A program made the position numbers and the translations under genes. The notes under the pieces were generated by a model. The model saw only the letters and a list, made by a program, of their open reading frames with translations, ran no database searches and was not told where the DNA came from. From Teichococcus aestuarii (GTDB lineage: Bacteria; Pseudomonadota; Alphaproteobacteria; Acetobacterales; Acetobacteraceae), in contig NZ_PDOA01000011.1 in the NCBI RefSeq assembly GCF_003116135.1, positions 118,825 to 159,922 of the forward strand: a stretch of 41,098 nt of DNA. The letters run 5' to 3'. The first letter of the stretch is position 1, and each line of letters opens with the position of its first letter. Positions 1-7,690 of the stretch are shown piece by piece.

Positions 1-128
1 GACGCACCGCCCGACTTCGCCAGAACCTTGGTGATCGCCGCCGTCAGCGACGTCTTGCCATGGTCCACGTGCCCGATCGTACCAATGTTGCAGTGCGGCT
101 TGTTCCGCTCAAACTTAGCTTTCGCCAT
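1..128 (-). CDS. tuf: Elongation factor Tu (5' part only)
   Basis: This is the N-terminal 42 codons of EF-Tu, the GTPase that delivers aminoacyl-tRNA to the ribosome. The translation begins [20 protein letters not shown] and continues into the G1/P-loop GHVDHGKTS, which binds the GTP phosphates. The rest of the gene lies beyond the left window edge. The start is the ATG read from position 128 downward. It sits downstream of tRNA-Tyr and tRNA-Gly on the same strand, the classical tRNA-tufB arrangement of Proteobacteria, so the three are probably co-transcribed from the promoter at 527-554. Identification is secure from the motif; which tuf copy this is cannot be told. Confidence 0.97.
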   Translation of the reverse strand, partial: MAKAKFERNKPHCNIGTIGHVDHGKTSLTAAITKVLAKSGGA

Positions 129-215
129 CTATCGGTCACCCTGTTGGTCCAGCGCCGACACCGGCGCACCATCTGGCCCATGACCCACCGCCCGCTCCGC
201 TTCCCCATGAGGGAA

Positions 216-289
216 TGGAGCGGGTGACGGGAATCGAACCCGCACAACCAGCTTGGAAGGCTGGGGCTCTACCATTGAGCTACACCCGC
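216..289 (-). tRNA. tRNA-Gly (anticodon TCC)
   Basis: On the minus strand the sequence folds as a cloverleaf: the acceptor arm GCGGGTG pairs with CACCCGC, the D arm contains AGCTCAATGGTAGAGC, the anticodon stem CCAGC/GCTGG encloses the loop CTTCCAA with anticodon TCC, and the T arm carries GGTTCGATTCC. The CCA end is encoded in the DNA (216-218). It lies between tRNA-Tyr and tuf on the same strand and is probably processed from one transcript with them. Confidence 0.96.
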
Positions 290-412
290 ACCGCGCGGCA
301 GTGCCGAATCCCTGCAACCAGGGCACGGACCGCAGCGCCGTGGCGCCTCCAACCGGGAAAACTTGGCCTGCCCGGGCCCGCGACATCCGCAGACGTCGCG
401 GGCGGGCCGGTA

Positions 413-495
413 TGGAGGGGGTTGGATTCGAACCAACGTAGGCGTGCGCCAACGGATTTACAGTCCGTCCCCTTTAGCCACTCGGGCACCCCTCC
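413..495 (-). tRNA. tRNA-Tyr (anticodon GTA)
   Basis: The minus strand folds as a class II tRNA with a long variable arm: acceptor GGAGGGG pairs with CCCCTCC, the anticodon stem ACGGA/TCCGT encloses CTGTAAA (anticodon GTA), and the T arm contains GGTTCGAATCC. The discriminator is A and the CCA end is not encoded, unlike the neighbouring tRNA-Gly. It is the first gene after the promoter at 527-554, about 25-30 bases from the expected transcription start. Confidence 0.96.
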
Positions 496-526
496 GCGCT
501 GTTCCCGGCCGGCGGGAGCGCTGCGG

Positions 527-554
527 ACTATCTGGTTTCCGGGCGGCCTGTCAA
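527..554 (-). promoter_or_regulatory. Promoter of the tRNA-Tyr/tRNA-Gly/tuf operon
   Basis: Read on the minus strand there is a perfect -35 hexamer TTGACA (549-554), a 16-base spacer, and a -10 like GATAGT (527-532). The predicted start is near 520, about 25 bases before mature tRNA-Tyr. A perfect -35 box in front of a stable-RNA operon is what is expected. The assignment is by motif and position only. Confidence 0.7.
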
Positions 555-640
555 CGTGCCTCCATGCGGTTTCGCGAAGAAAGCGCCGGAAATCGCGCAT
601 GGTGCTTGCGCCGCCGCCGCCGATCCGCAGGATGCCGCGC

Positions 641-1693
641 ATGTCCCGCCCTCCCCGCCGGCCCGAGGGGCCACGCCCCTCCTCCCGTTCCTCCTCACAC
701 CCGTCCTCGCGGACGCATTCCCCTGAATCCGGCCGGCCCCAGGGTCAGGCCCCCCAGGGCCAGGCCCATGGCCGCCCCCCTGGCATGCCCCACGGCGCCC
801 AGGCCGGCGCCGGGCGCGCGCCCTCCCGCACGGCCGAGGCCGAGCCGGCGCCGCGCGCCGGCGCCCGCCCCAGCCGCGCCACCCGATTCGCCGAGCGCGC
901 CCCCGAGGCCGCGCCCATGGCGGGCCCGGCCCCCGCCCGCCGCGAGAAGGCCGCCGCCCCGCGCGAGAAGACCGAGCCCAACACGCTGTGGCTCTACGGC
1001 CTGCACACCGTGGCCGCGGCGCTGGCCAACCCGCAGCGCCGGCTGCGCCGCCTGCTGCTCACCACCGAGGCCGAGGCGGCGCTGGCCGAGCGCCTGCCGC
1101 GCCCCTGGAAGATCCAGCCCGAGCGGGTGGAGCGCGGTCGCTTCCAGACCTTCCTGACCGAGGACGCGGTGCACCAGGGCATCGCCCTGCTGTGCGAGCC
1201 GCTGCCGCCGGTGCCGCTGGAGGATGCGCTGGCGCGCTCGCGCGGGCCGGTGCTGCTGCTCGACCAGGTGACGGACCCGCGCAATGTCGGCGCCATCCTG
1301 CGTTCGGCCGCCGCCTTCGGCGCCGCGGCGGTGGTGATGCAGGACCGCAACGCGCCGCCGGAGACCGGCGCCATGGCGCGCGCCGCCGTCGGCGCGCTGG
1401 ACAGCGTGCCGGTGGCGCGGGAGGTGAACCTGGCCCGCACCATCCAGACGCTGCAGCGCGCCGGCTACTGGGTGATGGGGCTGGATGGCGACGCCAACAA
1501 CACCCTGGCCGAGGCCCGCCCGAAGGACCGCCCCGTGGCCCTGGTGCTGGGCGCCGAGGACACCGGCCTGCGCCGCCTGCAGCGCGAGACCTGCGACGAG
1601 CTGGTGCGCCTGCCCATCAGCGGCGCGGTGGAGAGCCTGAACGTCTCGGTCGCCGCCTCGGTGGCGCTCTACGAGCTGGTCCGGAAGGACTGA
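641..1693 (+). CDS. rlmB: 23S rRNA (guanosine-2'-O-)-methyltransferase, RlmB/TrmH (SpoU) family
   Basis: SpoU-family enzyme that transfers a methyl group from S-adenosylmethionine to a ribose 2'-OH; the RlmB type acts on G2251 of 23S rRNA. The first ~105 residues are a Pro/Arg/Ala-rich low-complexity extension. A substrate-binding domain follows (LWLYGLHTVAAALANPQRRL). The C-terminal trefoil-knot SpoU domain shows LLDQVTDPRNVGAILRSA, VALVLGAEDTGL and LPISGAVESLNVSVAA, the three SAM-binding knot motifs. At about 350 residues it is longer than E. coli RlmB (243) only through the N-terminal tail. The open frame extends far upstream through the tRNAs, which cannot be coding. ATGs at 599, 632 and 641 are all possible; none has a convincing ribosome binding site. 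The family is certain, the exact rRNA target inferred. Confidence 0.9.
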   Translation: MSRPPRRPEGPRPSSRSSSHPSSRTHSPESGRPQGQAPQGQAHGRPPGMPHGAQAGAGRAPSRTAEAEPAPRAGARPSRATRFAERAPEAAPMAGPAPARREKAAAPREKTEPNTLWLYGLHTVAAALANPQRRLRRLLLTTEAEAALAERLPRPWKIQPERVERGRFQTFLTEDAVHQGIALLCEPLPPVPLEDALARSRGPVLLLDQVTDPRNVGAILRSAAAFGAAAVVMQDRNAPPETGAMARAAVGALDSVPVAREVNLARTIQTLQRAGYWVMGLDGDANNTLAEARPKDRPVALVLGAEDTGLRRLQRETCDELVRLPISGAVESLNVSVAASVALYELVRKD

Positions 1694-1703
1694 GGGAAAC
1701 CGC

Positions 1704-1729
1704 GTGGGGCGGATGCGCATCCGCCCCAC
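1704..1729. terminator. Perfect 26-bp palindrome after rlmB, likely a transcription-terminating hairpin
   Basis: The stretch GTGGGGCGGATGC followed by its exact reverse complement starts 10 bases after the rlmB stop codon. It can form a strong hairpin, but no T-run follows, so termination would have to be Rho-assisted, or the palindrome may have another role such as mRNA end protection. Confidence 0.45.
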
Positions 1730-1827
1730 CGCATTCGCCAACCCTTAACCTTTCCGCGCCATCCTGCCCCTGCCGTCACCGGACGGACCTCCACAATGCC
1801 AAGACGGCCGCATCCTGGGACACGACC

Positions 1828-2061
1828 ATGCCCCCCCGGCCCGCAACCTGGCACGATTTCTCCGAGCAGCAGCAGCTTGCCCTCTCGCGCGAGGCGCTGC
1901 GGCGCGCCGCCGAGACCCTGGCCGGCCATGCCGAGCTCCTGGCGCGCGAAATGGAAGGCGGCTCGCTGCTCGACCAGGGCGGCCCCGATGCGCTGCGCCT
2001 CTTCGCCTCGGTGGTGCGCGCCACCAGCACCGACGCCTTCGGCCCCGTGCTGCGCGCCTGA
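1828..2061 (+). CDS. Small unknown protein, 77 residues
   Basis: A short open frame from an ATG at 1828. The product begins MPPRPATWHDFSEQQQLALS and is amphipathic and mainly helical, with heptad-like spacing in LSREALRRAAETLAGHAELLAREM. No signal peptide or membrane segment is visible and I do not recognise the family. It fills the gap between rlmB and a second small gene starting 19 bases after its stop, so the two are probably one transcript. Codon use has the high GC third position of the neighbours, which supports coding. Function unknown. Confidence 0.6.
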   Translation: MPPRPATWHDFSEQQQLALSREALRRAAETLAGHAELLAREMEGGSLLDQGGPDALRLFASVVRATSTDAFGPVLRA

Positions 2062-2080
2062 GCCTGGGGAAACGCGCCCC

Positions 2081-2296
2081 ATGCCGGACACCCCCTCCCC
2101 GCAGCCCATCGAGCTTCGCATCTTCTCCCTCGGGCAGGAGCAGGCCCTGCGCGAATGGGCCAGCCGCCACGCGCTGAACATGCAGTTCCGCCCGCTGGAG
2201 GATTTCCTGCCCGGCGAGGGCACGGGCGCCATCGTCGCCATCGCCCGCGACGCGGAGGCGCGGCGCCGCCTCGCCCGCGACTTCGCCGCCCCCTGA
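2081..2296 (+). CDS. Small unknown protein, 71 residues
   Basis: Begins MPDTPSPQPIELRIFSLGQE and contains an alternating hydrophobic pattern (IELRIFSLG, GAIVAIARD) that suggests a small alpha/beta fold of soluble type. No motif allows a functional name. It follows the 77-residue gene by 19 bases on the same strand and ends 33 bases before the convergent stop of the TctC-like gene. GC-rich third positions and the tight packing support it as a real gene. Confidence 0.6.
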   Translation: MPDTPSPQPIELRIFSLGQEQALREWASRHALNMQFRPLEDFLPGEGTGAIVAIARDAEARRRLARDFAAP

Positions 2297-2329
2297 CGCC
2301 ACGCGCGCCGCCGCCGGCGGGACCGGGGG

Positions 2330-3331
2330 TCAGTCGGGCCTGATCCCCGCCCGCCTCACCACCGCCGCCCAGCGTTCCGCATCGGCCAGGATCCGCCGCT
2401 CCAGCGCCGCAGGCGGCTCGTCGAGCACCTCCACCCCGAGCGCGGCCAGCCGCTCGGCGACATCTGGCCGGCGCAGGGCCGCCTGACCGGCGGCGTGCAG
2501 CCGCGCGGCGATGGCGGGCGGCAGCCCGGCCGGCGCCACCAGCCCGTGCCAGCCCGTGGCGGCGAGGTTGCGCAGCCCCGCCTCCTCCAGCGTCGGCACC
2601 TCCGGCAGGGCGGCGGCGCGGCGTGGCGCGGACACGGCGAGGCCGCGCAGCCGGCCGCCCCGCACATGGTCGGTGACGGCGCCGATGTTGATCCACACCC
2701 CCTCCAGATGCCCGGCCAGCAGGTCGTTGATGGCCAGGGCGCCGCCCCGGTAGGGCACATGGGTCCAGCGGATCTCGGCCGCCTGCTGCATCAGCTCGCC
2801 GACGAGGTGGGAGAGGCTGCCATTGCCCGGCGTGCCCACCGCCAGGGCGCCGCCGCGCGCCGCCTCGGCGAATCCGGCCAGGTCGCGCTGCGGCGCCTCG
2901 GCCCGCACCACCAGGATCTGCGGCACGGCGACGCCGGGCAGGATGGGCTCGAAGGCGCGCAGCGGGTCGTAGCCCAGGCGCGGGAAGAGGGCGGCGTTGA
3001 TCGACAGGCTGTCGGAGCCGGCGAGCAGCGTGTAGCCATCCGGCTTCGCCCGCGCGGCGGCCTCGTAGCCGATGTTGCTGCCGGCGCCGGGCAGGTTCTC
3101 CACCTGCACGGCGCGGCCCAGCGCCTCGCCCATGCCGCGGGCCAGCAGCCGCGCCACCAGATCCTGGCTGCCGCCCGGCGCCACCGGCACGATCAGCCGC
3201 AGCGGCCGGTCGGGAAAGGCGGCGGTCTCGGCGGGCTGGGCCCGCGGCGCGCGGGCCGGCGGCAGCAGCGGCGCGGCCAGGGCGGCGAGCAGGCCCGGCA
3301 GGGCGCGGCGGGGCAATTTATTCTGCGTCAT
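2330..3331 (-). CDS. Tripartite tricarboxylate transporter substrate-binding protein (TctC/Bug family)
   Basis: A 333-residue periplasmic binding protein. The N-terminus (MTQNKLPRRALPGLLAALAA) is a signal peptide with an Arg pair and an Ala-rich hydrophobic core. The mature part has Bug-family hallmarks: FPDRPLRLIVPVAPGGSQD at the start, VENLPGAGSNIGYEAAARAKPDGYTLL, THVPYRGGALAINDLLAGH, and VPTLEEAGL near the end. Such proteins bind a carboxylate or related small acid. No TctA/TctB membrane genes are adjacent, as is common for the many orphan Bug proteins in this group. The start is the ATG at 3331; the open frame runs further upstream but without a signal sequence. Substrate cannot be predicted. 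Confidence 0.9.
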   Translation of the reverse strand: MTQNKLPRRALPGLLAALAAPLLPPARAPRAQPAETAAFPDRPLRLIVPVAPGGSQDLVARLLARGMGEALGRAVQVENLPGAGSNIGYEAAARAKPDGYTLLAGSDSLSINAALFPRLGYDPLRAFEPILPGVAVPQILVVRAEAPQRDLAGFAEAARGGALAVGTPGNGSLSHLVGELMQQAAEIRWTHVPYRGGALAINDLLAGHLEGVWINIGAVTDHVRGGRLRGLAVSAPRRAAALPEVPTLEEAGLRNLAATGWHGLVAPAGLPPAIAARLHAAGQAALRRPDVAERLAALGVEVLDEPPAALERRILADAERWAAVVRRAGIRPD

Positions 3332-3487
3332 GAAATCGTGATTTCCAGAAGGGCGTTCCGGCGCCTGCCTCTCATCGTCCCGAACCTCGTCATCACCGGC
3401 TTTGCAGCGTCCCGGCGCGGCATCTCCGGGCCGCTTCGGCGGGCAGGGGCAAGGAATCAGACGCAAGGAAGGGGCCGGGGTGTTTTC

Positions 3488-3525
3488 TTGGAACTTACCG
3501 TAGAATGATTTATATGACAGTTGTC
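3488..3525 (+). promoter_or_regulatory. Promoter with overlapping palindromic operator
   Basis: TTGGAA (3488-3493), a 17-base spacer and TATATG (3511-3516) form a plausible housekeeping promoter reading right. Overlapping its -10 and start region is the palindrome TGACA-GT-TGTCA (3514-3525). The same bases give a TTGACA -35 box on the minus strand (3522-3527) toward the TctC-like gene, though I see no good -10 for it. The TGACA/TGTCA dyad resembles GntR-family operators. The region is AT-rich against its surroundings. Confidence 0.45.
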
Positions 3526-3550
3526 AAACGTGTTTAATGGGAAGCCCATC

Positions 3551-3703
3551 ATGCTCCACGCGGAAGACAACCGGCCCACGCCGCAGGCCCTGCCCGCCTG
3601 CGCCTTCGCCGCCCCCCTGGCGGCGGAGCCGGACCTGCCGGTGCTGCTCAGCCTGGGGGCCTGCCTGCTCGCCACGCTCGCCCTGGGGCTCGCCGGCGGC
3701 TGA
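3551..3703 (+). CDS. Possible small single-pass membrane protein, 50 residues
   Basis: A short frame from ATG 3551, preceded by GGGAAG six bases upstream and by the promoter at 3488-3516. The product starts MLHAEDNRPTPQALPACAFA and ends in a hydrophobic helix (PVLLSLGACLLATLALGLAGG), so it would be a small tail-anchored membrane peptide. A TTG at 3521 could add ten residues. I recognise no family. The promoter, the helix and GC-rich third positions favour coding, but the length leaves real doubt. The 183 bases between its stop and gabT hold no other gene I can support. Confidence 0.4.
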   Translation: MLHAEDNRPTPQALPACAFAAPLAAEPDLPVLLSLGACLLATLALGLAGG

Positions 3704-3886
3704 GCCGCCGCCGGCCGGGCGCGCGCAGGCCCGCGGCAGGCCTGCCCATCCCCTTGATCGCATTGCGATAGCCAGGAGCGCAAAGCCTCGCCCGATGGCC
3801 GATTTCCTGTCGTTGCGCCCTTGCGCGCGGCGGCGATGCGGGCGCATCGTCCGGCCTCCACAATGGCAGCTTCAGGAGTACGGGCC

Positions 3887-5203
3887 ATGGGCGTGACGGC
3901 AGCCGACAGCAACGCGGCTCTGCAGGCGAGGCGCGAGGCGGCGGTGCCGCGCGGCCTCGGCATCCAGCTTCCGGTCTTCGCGGCGAAGGCCGAGAACGCC
4001 GAGATCACCGACATCGAGGGCAAGCGCTACATCGATTTCGGCGCCGGCATCGCGGTGGTGAACACCGGCCACCTGCACCCCAAGGTGAAGGCCGCCGTCG
4101 CCGCGCAGCTCGAGAACTTCAGCCACACCTGCATCCAGGTGATGCCCTATGAGGGCTACATCCGCCTGGCCGAGCGGCTGAACGCCGTGGTGCCGACGCG
4201 CGGGCCCCGCAAGACGGTGTTCCTCACCACCGGCGCCGAGGCGATCGAGAACGCGGTGAAGATCGCCCGCCACCACACGGGCCGCAACGGCGTCATCGCC
4301 TTCTCCGGCGCCTTCCACGGCCGCACCCTGCTCGGCATGGCGCTGACCGGCAAGGTGGTGCCCTACAAGGCGGGCTTCGGCTCGATGCCGGGCGAGGTGT
4401 TCCACCTGCCCTTCCCCGTCGCCTACCACGGCAAGGAGGTCGAGCAGACGCTGGAGGCGCTGGAGGTGATGTTCCGCGCCGATGTGGACCCCAAGCGCAT
4501 CGCCGCCATGATCATCGAGCCGGTGCAGGGCGAGGGCGGCTTCTACATCGCCCAGGCCGAGCTGCTGGCCGGCATCCGCCGCATCTGCGACGAGCATGGC
4601 ATCGTCATGATTGTCGACGAGGTGCAGACCGGCTTCGCCCGCACTGGCAAGCTGTTCGCCATCGAGCATTCCGGCGTGCAGCCGGACATCATCACCATGG
4701 CCAAGTCGCTGGCCGGCGGCTTCCCGCTCTCGGCCGTCACCGGCAAGGCGGAGATCATGGACAGCCCGATGGCCGGCGGCCTCGGCGGCACCTATGGCGG
4801 CAACCCGCTGGCCTGCGCCGCCGGCAACGCCGTGCTCGACGTGATCGAGGAGGAGGGCCTCTGCGCCCGCGCCGACCAGATCGGCGAGATCATCGTCTCC
4901 GCCCTGAAGGAGATGCAGGCGAGCAACAGCCTGAAGGGCGTCATCGGCGACATCCGCGGCCTCGGCGCCATGGTGGCGATGGAGCTGGTGGCGGGCGACG
5001 ACGCCAACCGCCCGGACCCCGACCTGACCAAGGCGCTGGTGGCGCGCGCGGCCCAGAAGGGGCTGGTGCTGCTCTCCTGCGGCGTGCGCGGCAACGTCAT
5101 CCGCTTCCTGGTGCCGCTCACCGCCTCCGATTCGCTGGTGAAGGAAGGCATGGGCATCCTGGGCGAGGCGCTGCGCGAATGCGTCGCCGAGCGCACCGCC
5201 TGA
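3887..5203 (+). CDS. gabT: 4-aminobutyrate aminotransferase (class III, PLP-dependent)
   Basis: A class III aminotransferase of 438 residues, the usual GabT length. It transfers the amino group of 4-aminobutyrate (or a related omega-amino acid) to 2-oxoglutarate, giving succinate semialdehyde. Visible motifs are YIDFGAGIAVVNTGHLHPKV, the phosphate-binding TTGAEAIENAVKIAR, VDEVQTGFARTGKLFA with the Asp that contacts the PLP ring nitrogen, and ITMAKSLAGGFPLSAV, whose Lys273 forms the Schiff base. The ATG at 3887 is chosen because AGGAG lies nine bases upstream; an in-frame ATG at 3863 lacks one. There is no adjacent gabD, so the exact substrate is inferred from the close GabT-like motifs. Confidence 0.9.
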   Translation: MGVTAADSNAALQARREAAVPRGLGIQLPVFAAKAENAEITDIEGKRYIDFGAGIAVVNTGHLHPKVKAAVAAQLENFSHTCIQVMPYEGYIRLAERLNAVVPTRGPRKTVFLTTGAEAIENAVKIARHHTGRNGVIAFSGAFHGRTLLGMALTGKVVPYKAGFGSMPGEVFHLPFPVAYHGKEVEQTLEALEVMFRADVDPKRIAAMIIEPVQGEGGFYIAQAELLAGIRRICDEHGIVMIVDEVQTGFARTGKLFAIEHSGVQPDIITMAKSLAGGFPLSAVTGKAEIMDSPMAGGLGGTYGGNPLACAAGNAVLDVIEEEGLCARADQIGEIIVSALKEMQASNSLKGVIGDIRGLGAMVAMELVAGDDANRPDPDLTKALVARAAQKGLVLLSCGVRGNVIRFLVPLTASDSLVKEGMGILGEALRECVAERTA

Positions 5204-5242
5204 GCCCAGGCGCCTGACGGGGGGAGACAAGCCGGCAACTCC

Positions 5243-5884
5243 ATGATCGGCGCTGCATTGAAGGGGGCGGTGCTCGCCCTGGCATTCCTCGTCGTGGCGC
5301 GGGTCATGGCGGGGAACGGGGGGACCACCCCCCTCCCCCTCGGCCCAGCGCTGGAGGGTATCTCCCTCGCCCGGCTGGGCGAGGTCGCCCTGCTGGGGGC
5401 CGGCACCGCCCTGGCGCTGCTGCTGCTGCGCTGGCCCCTCCCCTTTGGGCCGCGCCGCGCGCTGGGCGGCGGGCTGGTGGTGGGGGCCATCGCCATCGTC
5501 GTGTTCCACCAGGCCAGCCTGTTCGTGCTGCACCAGGCCTTCCGCCTGGTGCCGGAGCGCGGCTTCCTCTTCGCCCCGCTGCCGGGCACCGAGATCCCGG
5601 CGCTCTACGCGCTGATGCTGGTGGGTGCGCTCGGCGGCGCCTTCCTCTCGCTGATCCTGCGCTGGGTGCACGCCCTGCCGGACCTGCTCTGCGGCGCGCT
5701 GCTCGGCGCCTTCGGGCTCACCCTGTTCGGCCGGCTTCCCGGCGTGCCGGGATTCGAGGCGCCGTGGTGGCAATGGGCCGTCGTCAATGGCGGCTGGGGG
5801 TGGGGCACCGCCTTCCTGCTGCGCCCCCTGGCCCTGCGCGGCGGCGAAGAGCGCTACCAGCGCGAGGCACCGGCGGCCCACTGA
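5243..5884 (+). CDS. Polytopic membrane protein of unknown function
   Basis: A 213-residue protein with about five hydrophobic helices, including ALKGAVLALAFLVVARVM at the N-terminus, VALLGAGTALALLLLRWPL, GGLVVGAIAIVVFHQASLFV, LYALMLVGALGGAFLSLIL and LLCGALLGAFGLTLFG. No enzymatic or transporter signature is recognised. A G-rich purine stretch (GGGGGGAGA) lies about 15 bases before the start. It lies 39 bases after gabT on the same strand and is followed by a strong terminator, so it may share the gabT transcript. Inner-membrane location is the only safe inference. Confidence 0.75.
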   Translation: MIGAALKGAVLALAFLVVARVMAGNGGTTPLPLGPALEGISLARLGEVALLGAGTALALLLLRWPLPFGPRRALGGGLVVGAIAIVVFHQASLFVLHQAFRLVPERGFLFAPLPGTEIPALYALMLVGALGGAFLSLILRWVHALPDLLCGALLGAFGLTLFGRLPGVPGFEAPWWQWAVVNGGWGWGTAFLLRPLALRGGEERYQREAPAAH

Positions 5885-5950
5885 GGGTGGCGCGGCGGGT
5901 GGCGCGGCGGGTGGCGGCACCCTCCCGCCGCGCCACCCCCTTCTTTTTTC
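5885..5950 (+). terminator. Strong Rho-independent terminator
   Basis: CCCGCCGCGCCACCC (5924-5938) is the exact reverse complement of GGGTGGCGCGGCGGG, which occurs twice upstream (5885-5899 and 5897-5911). Either copy can form the stem; the T-rich tract TTCTTTTTTC (5941-5950) follows directly. It closes the gabT/membrane-protein transcript before fdhD. Confidence 0.8.
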
Positions 5951-5975
5951 CGCCGGGCATGGGCATCTCTGGCGC

Positions 5976-6866
5976 ATGACCGATGCGCTGCGCGTCCGCC
6001 CCGACCCCTCCGACCCCCGCCTCACCCGCCGGGTGGCGGGGCTCGACCAGGCGGGGCGGCCCGTCGAGGTCAGCGTCACCGTCGAGCGGCCGCTGACGCT
6101 CTACCTGAACGGGCAGGAGATCGTCACCATGATGACGATCGGCGACCACCCGGAGGATCTCGCCCTCGGCTACCTGCTGAACCAGGGGATGCTGCGGCCG
6201 GACGACCGCGTCTCCGCCATCGACCATGACGAGGATCTCGGCGTCGTCGTCGTCCGCACCGAGCGGACCACGGACCACGAGGCGAAGCTGCGCAAGAAGA
6301 CGCTGACTTCCGGCTGCGCCCAGGGCACCGCCTTCGGCGACCTGATGGAAGGCTTCGCCCAGGTCCGGCTGCCGGCGGAGGCGGTGTTGCGCACCTCCTG
6401 GCTCTACGGCCTGCTGCGCGCCATCAACACCCTGCCGACGCTCTACCTGGAGGCCGGCGCCATCCATGGCTGCGCGCTGTGCCAGGCGGACCAGCCGATC
6501 GTCTACATGGAGGATGTCGGCCGCCACAACGCGGTGGACAAGATCGCCGGCTGGATGTTCCGCGAGGGCGAGCCGGGCGCCGACAAGATCTTCTACACCA
6601 CCGGCCGCCTCACCTCCGAGATGGTCATCAAGACCGTGCGGATGGGCATTCCCATCCTCATCTCGCGCTCGGGCTTCACCGCCTGGGGGGTGGAGCTGGC
6701 GCGCGAGGCGAACCTCACCCTCATCGGCCGCTGCAAGGGCAGCCGCTTCATCGCGCTGGCCGGCGAGAACCGCATCGTCTTCGACGCCGACCCGGCGCGG
6801 GATGGTGAGGAAAGCCCCCGCCACTGGCGCAAGAACAGCCGGGAGGCGGAAAGCCATGCGGGCTAA
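5976..6866 (+). CDS. fdhD: Formate dehydrogenase accessory sulfurtransferase FdhD
   Basis: FdhD carries sulfur from a cysteine desulfurase to the molybdenum or tungsten bis-MGD cofactor of formate dehydrogenases, in the cytoplasm. The 296-residue length and the sequence match the family: [20 protein letters not shown], the loop TSGCAQG (Cys114), [25 protein letters not shown] and [21 protein letters not shown]. coli FdhD has a CxxC loop; here only the first Cys is kept and Gly117 occupies the second place, while a separate CxxC occurs at 166-169. It overlaps mobA by 11 bases, so both cofactor genes are coupled. No formate dehydrogenase subunit is in the window. Start ATG 5976, with no clear ribosome binding site. 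Confidence 0.93.
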   Translation: MTDALRVRPDPSDPRLTRRVAGLDQAGRPVEVSVTVERPLTLYLNGQEIVTMMTIGDHPEDLALGYLLNQGMLRPDDRVSAIDHDEDLGVVVVRTERTTDHEAKLRKKTLTSGCAQGTAFGDLMEGFAQVRLPAEAVLRTSWLYGLLRAINTLPTLYLEAGAIHGCALCQADQPIVYMEDVGRHNAVDKIAGWMFREGEPGADKIFYTTGRLTSEMVIKTVRMGIPILISRSGFTAWGVELAREANLTLIGRCKGSRFIALAGENRIVFDADPARDGEESPRHWRKNSREAESHAG

Positions 6867-7485
6867 GACGCTCGGCCTCGTCCTGGCGGGCGGGCTGGCG
6901 CGCCGCATGGGCGGCGGCGACAAGCCGCTGCGCCCGCTCGGCGGAAGGCCGATGCTCGACCATGTGCTGCTCCGCCTGCGCCCGCAGGTGGCGGGCGTGC
7001 TGCTGAACGCCAATGGCCACCCGGCGCGCTTCGCCGCCTGGGGCCTGCCGGTGGCGGCCGACGGGCTGCCCGGCCATCCCGGCCCGCTCGCCGGCATCCT
7101 GGCCGGGCTGGACTGGGCGGCGGCGGAGCGGCCGGACCTGCCCTGGCTGGTCTCGGTGCCGGGCGATTCGCCCTTCATCCCGGCCGACCTCGTGGCGCGG
7201 CTGCACGCGGCGCGCGTGGCGGCGGGCACGCCGCTGGCCTGCGCCCGCTCCGGCGGCTGGTCGCACCCGCCGATCGGCCTCTGGCCGGTGGCGCTGCGGG
7301 ACGAGCTGCGCGCCGCGCTGCAGGGCGGCGAGCGCAAGATCGACCGCTGGACCGCCCGCTTCGGCTGCGCCGAGGCCGAGTGGCCCGCCACGCCGGTGGA
7401 CCCCTTCTTCAACGCCAACGCGCCGGAGGAGCTGGCGGAGGCGGAGAAGCTCTTGCGGTCCGCGCCGCCGCTGCCCATAGCTTGA
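6856..7485 (+). CDS. mobA: Molybdenum cofactor guanylyltransferase MobA
   Basis: MobA attaches GMP from GTP to molybdopterin to make the MGD cofactor used by DMSO-reductase-family enzymes, including formate dehydrogenase. The 209-residue protein opens with the nucleotidyltransferase motif [20 protein letters not shown] and shows the [16 protein letters not shown] loop, [16 protein letters not shown] (metal-binding Asp), and the C-terminal [14 protein letters not shown] typical of MobA (PFxNxNTPEDL type). It starts inside the end of fdhD. Length is close to E. coli MobA (194). Confidence 0.93.
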   Translation: MRAKTLGLVLAGGLARRMGGGDKPLRPLGGRPMLDHVLLRLRPQVAGVLLNANGHPARFAAWGLPVAADGLPGHPGPLAGILAGLDWAAAERPDLPWLVSVPGDSPFIPADLVARLHAARVAAGTPLACARSGGWSHPPIGLWPVALRDELRAALQGGERKIDRWTARFGCAEAEWPATPVDPFFNANAPEELAEAEKLLRSAPPLPIA

Positions 7486-7513
7486 GGCACGCCATTCCGC
7501 GGAGCGAGAAACC

Positions 7514-7639
7514 ATGAAGGCATTCATCACCGGCGTCGTGGCCGCCATCATCCTGGCCACGGCAGCCTCCTTCGTGCTGGACACCGAGGTGCAGCGCGAC
7601 GCCGAGACCGCCTTCCAGACCCGCGGCGTGCGGCTGTAA
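7514..7639 (+). CDS. Small membrane protein, 41 residues
   Basis: Product MKAFITGVVAAIILATAASF followed by a short charged tail VLDTEVQRDAETAFQTRGVRL. It has one hydrophobic helix (residues 4-21) that could be a signal anchor or a cleavable signal. GGAGCGAG precedes the ATG by about seven bases. I have the impression that very similar peptides occur as small hypothetical proteins in Rhodospirillales, but cannot search. It lies 28 bases after mobA and may be co-transcribed with it. Function unknown. Confidence 0.6.
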   Translation: MKAFITGVVAAIILATAASFVLDTEVQRDAETAFQTRGVRL

Positions 7640-7690
7640 CGCAGCGGCCGGGGAGAAGCCGCGGCCCTCCCCGCCGGCCGGCGCCCGCGT

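Noticed and set aside
215-640. Extension of the rlmB frame through both tRNA genes
   Set aside because: It would overlap two tRNAs on the other strand and their promoter, and has no conserved residues.
3872-6079. Very long open frame on the minus strand opposite gabT and its neighbours
   Set aside because: It is rich in Gly, His, Arg and Gln without any domain, lies antisense to clear GabT and membrane-protein genes, and reflects the lack of stop codons in GC-rich DNA.
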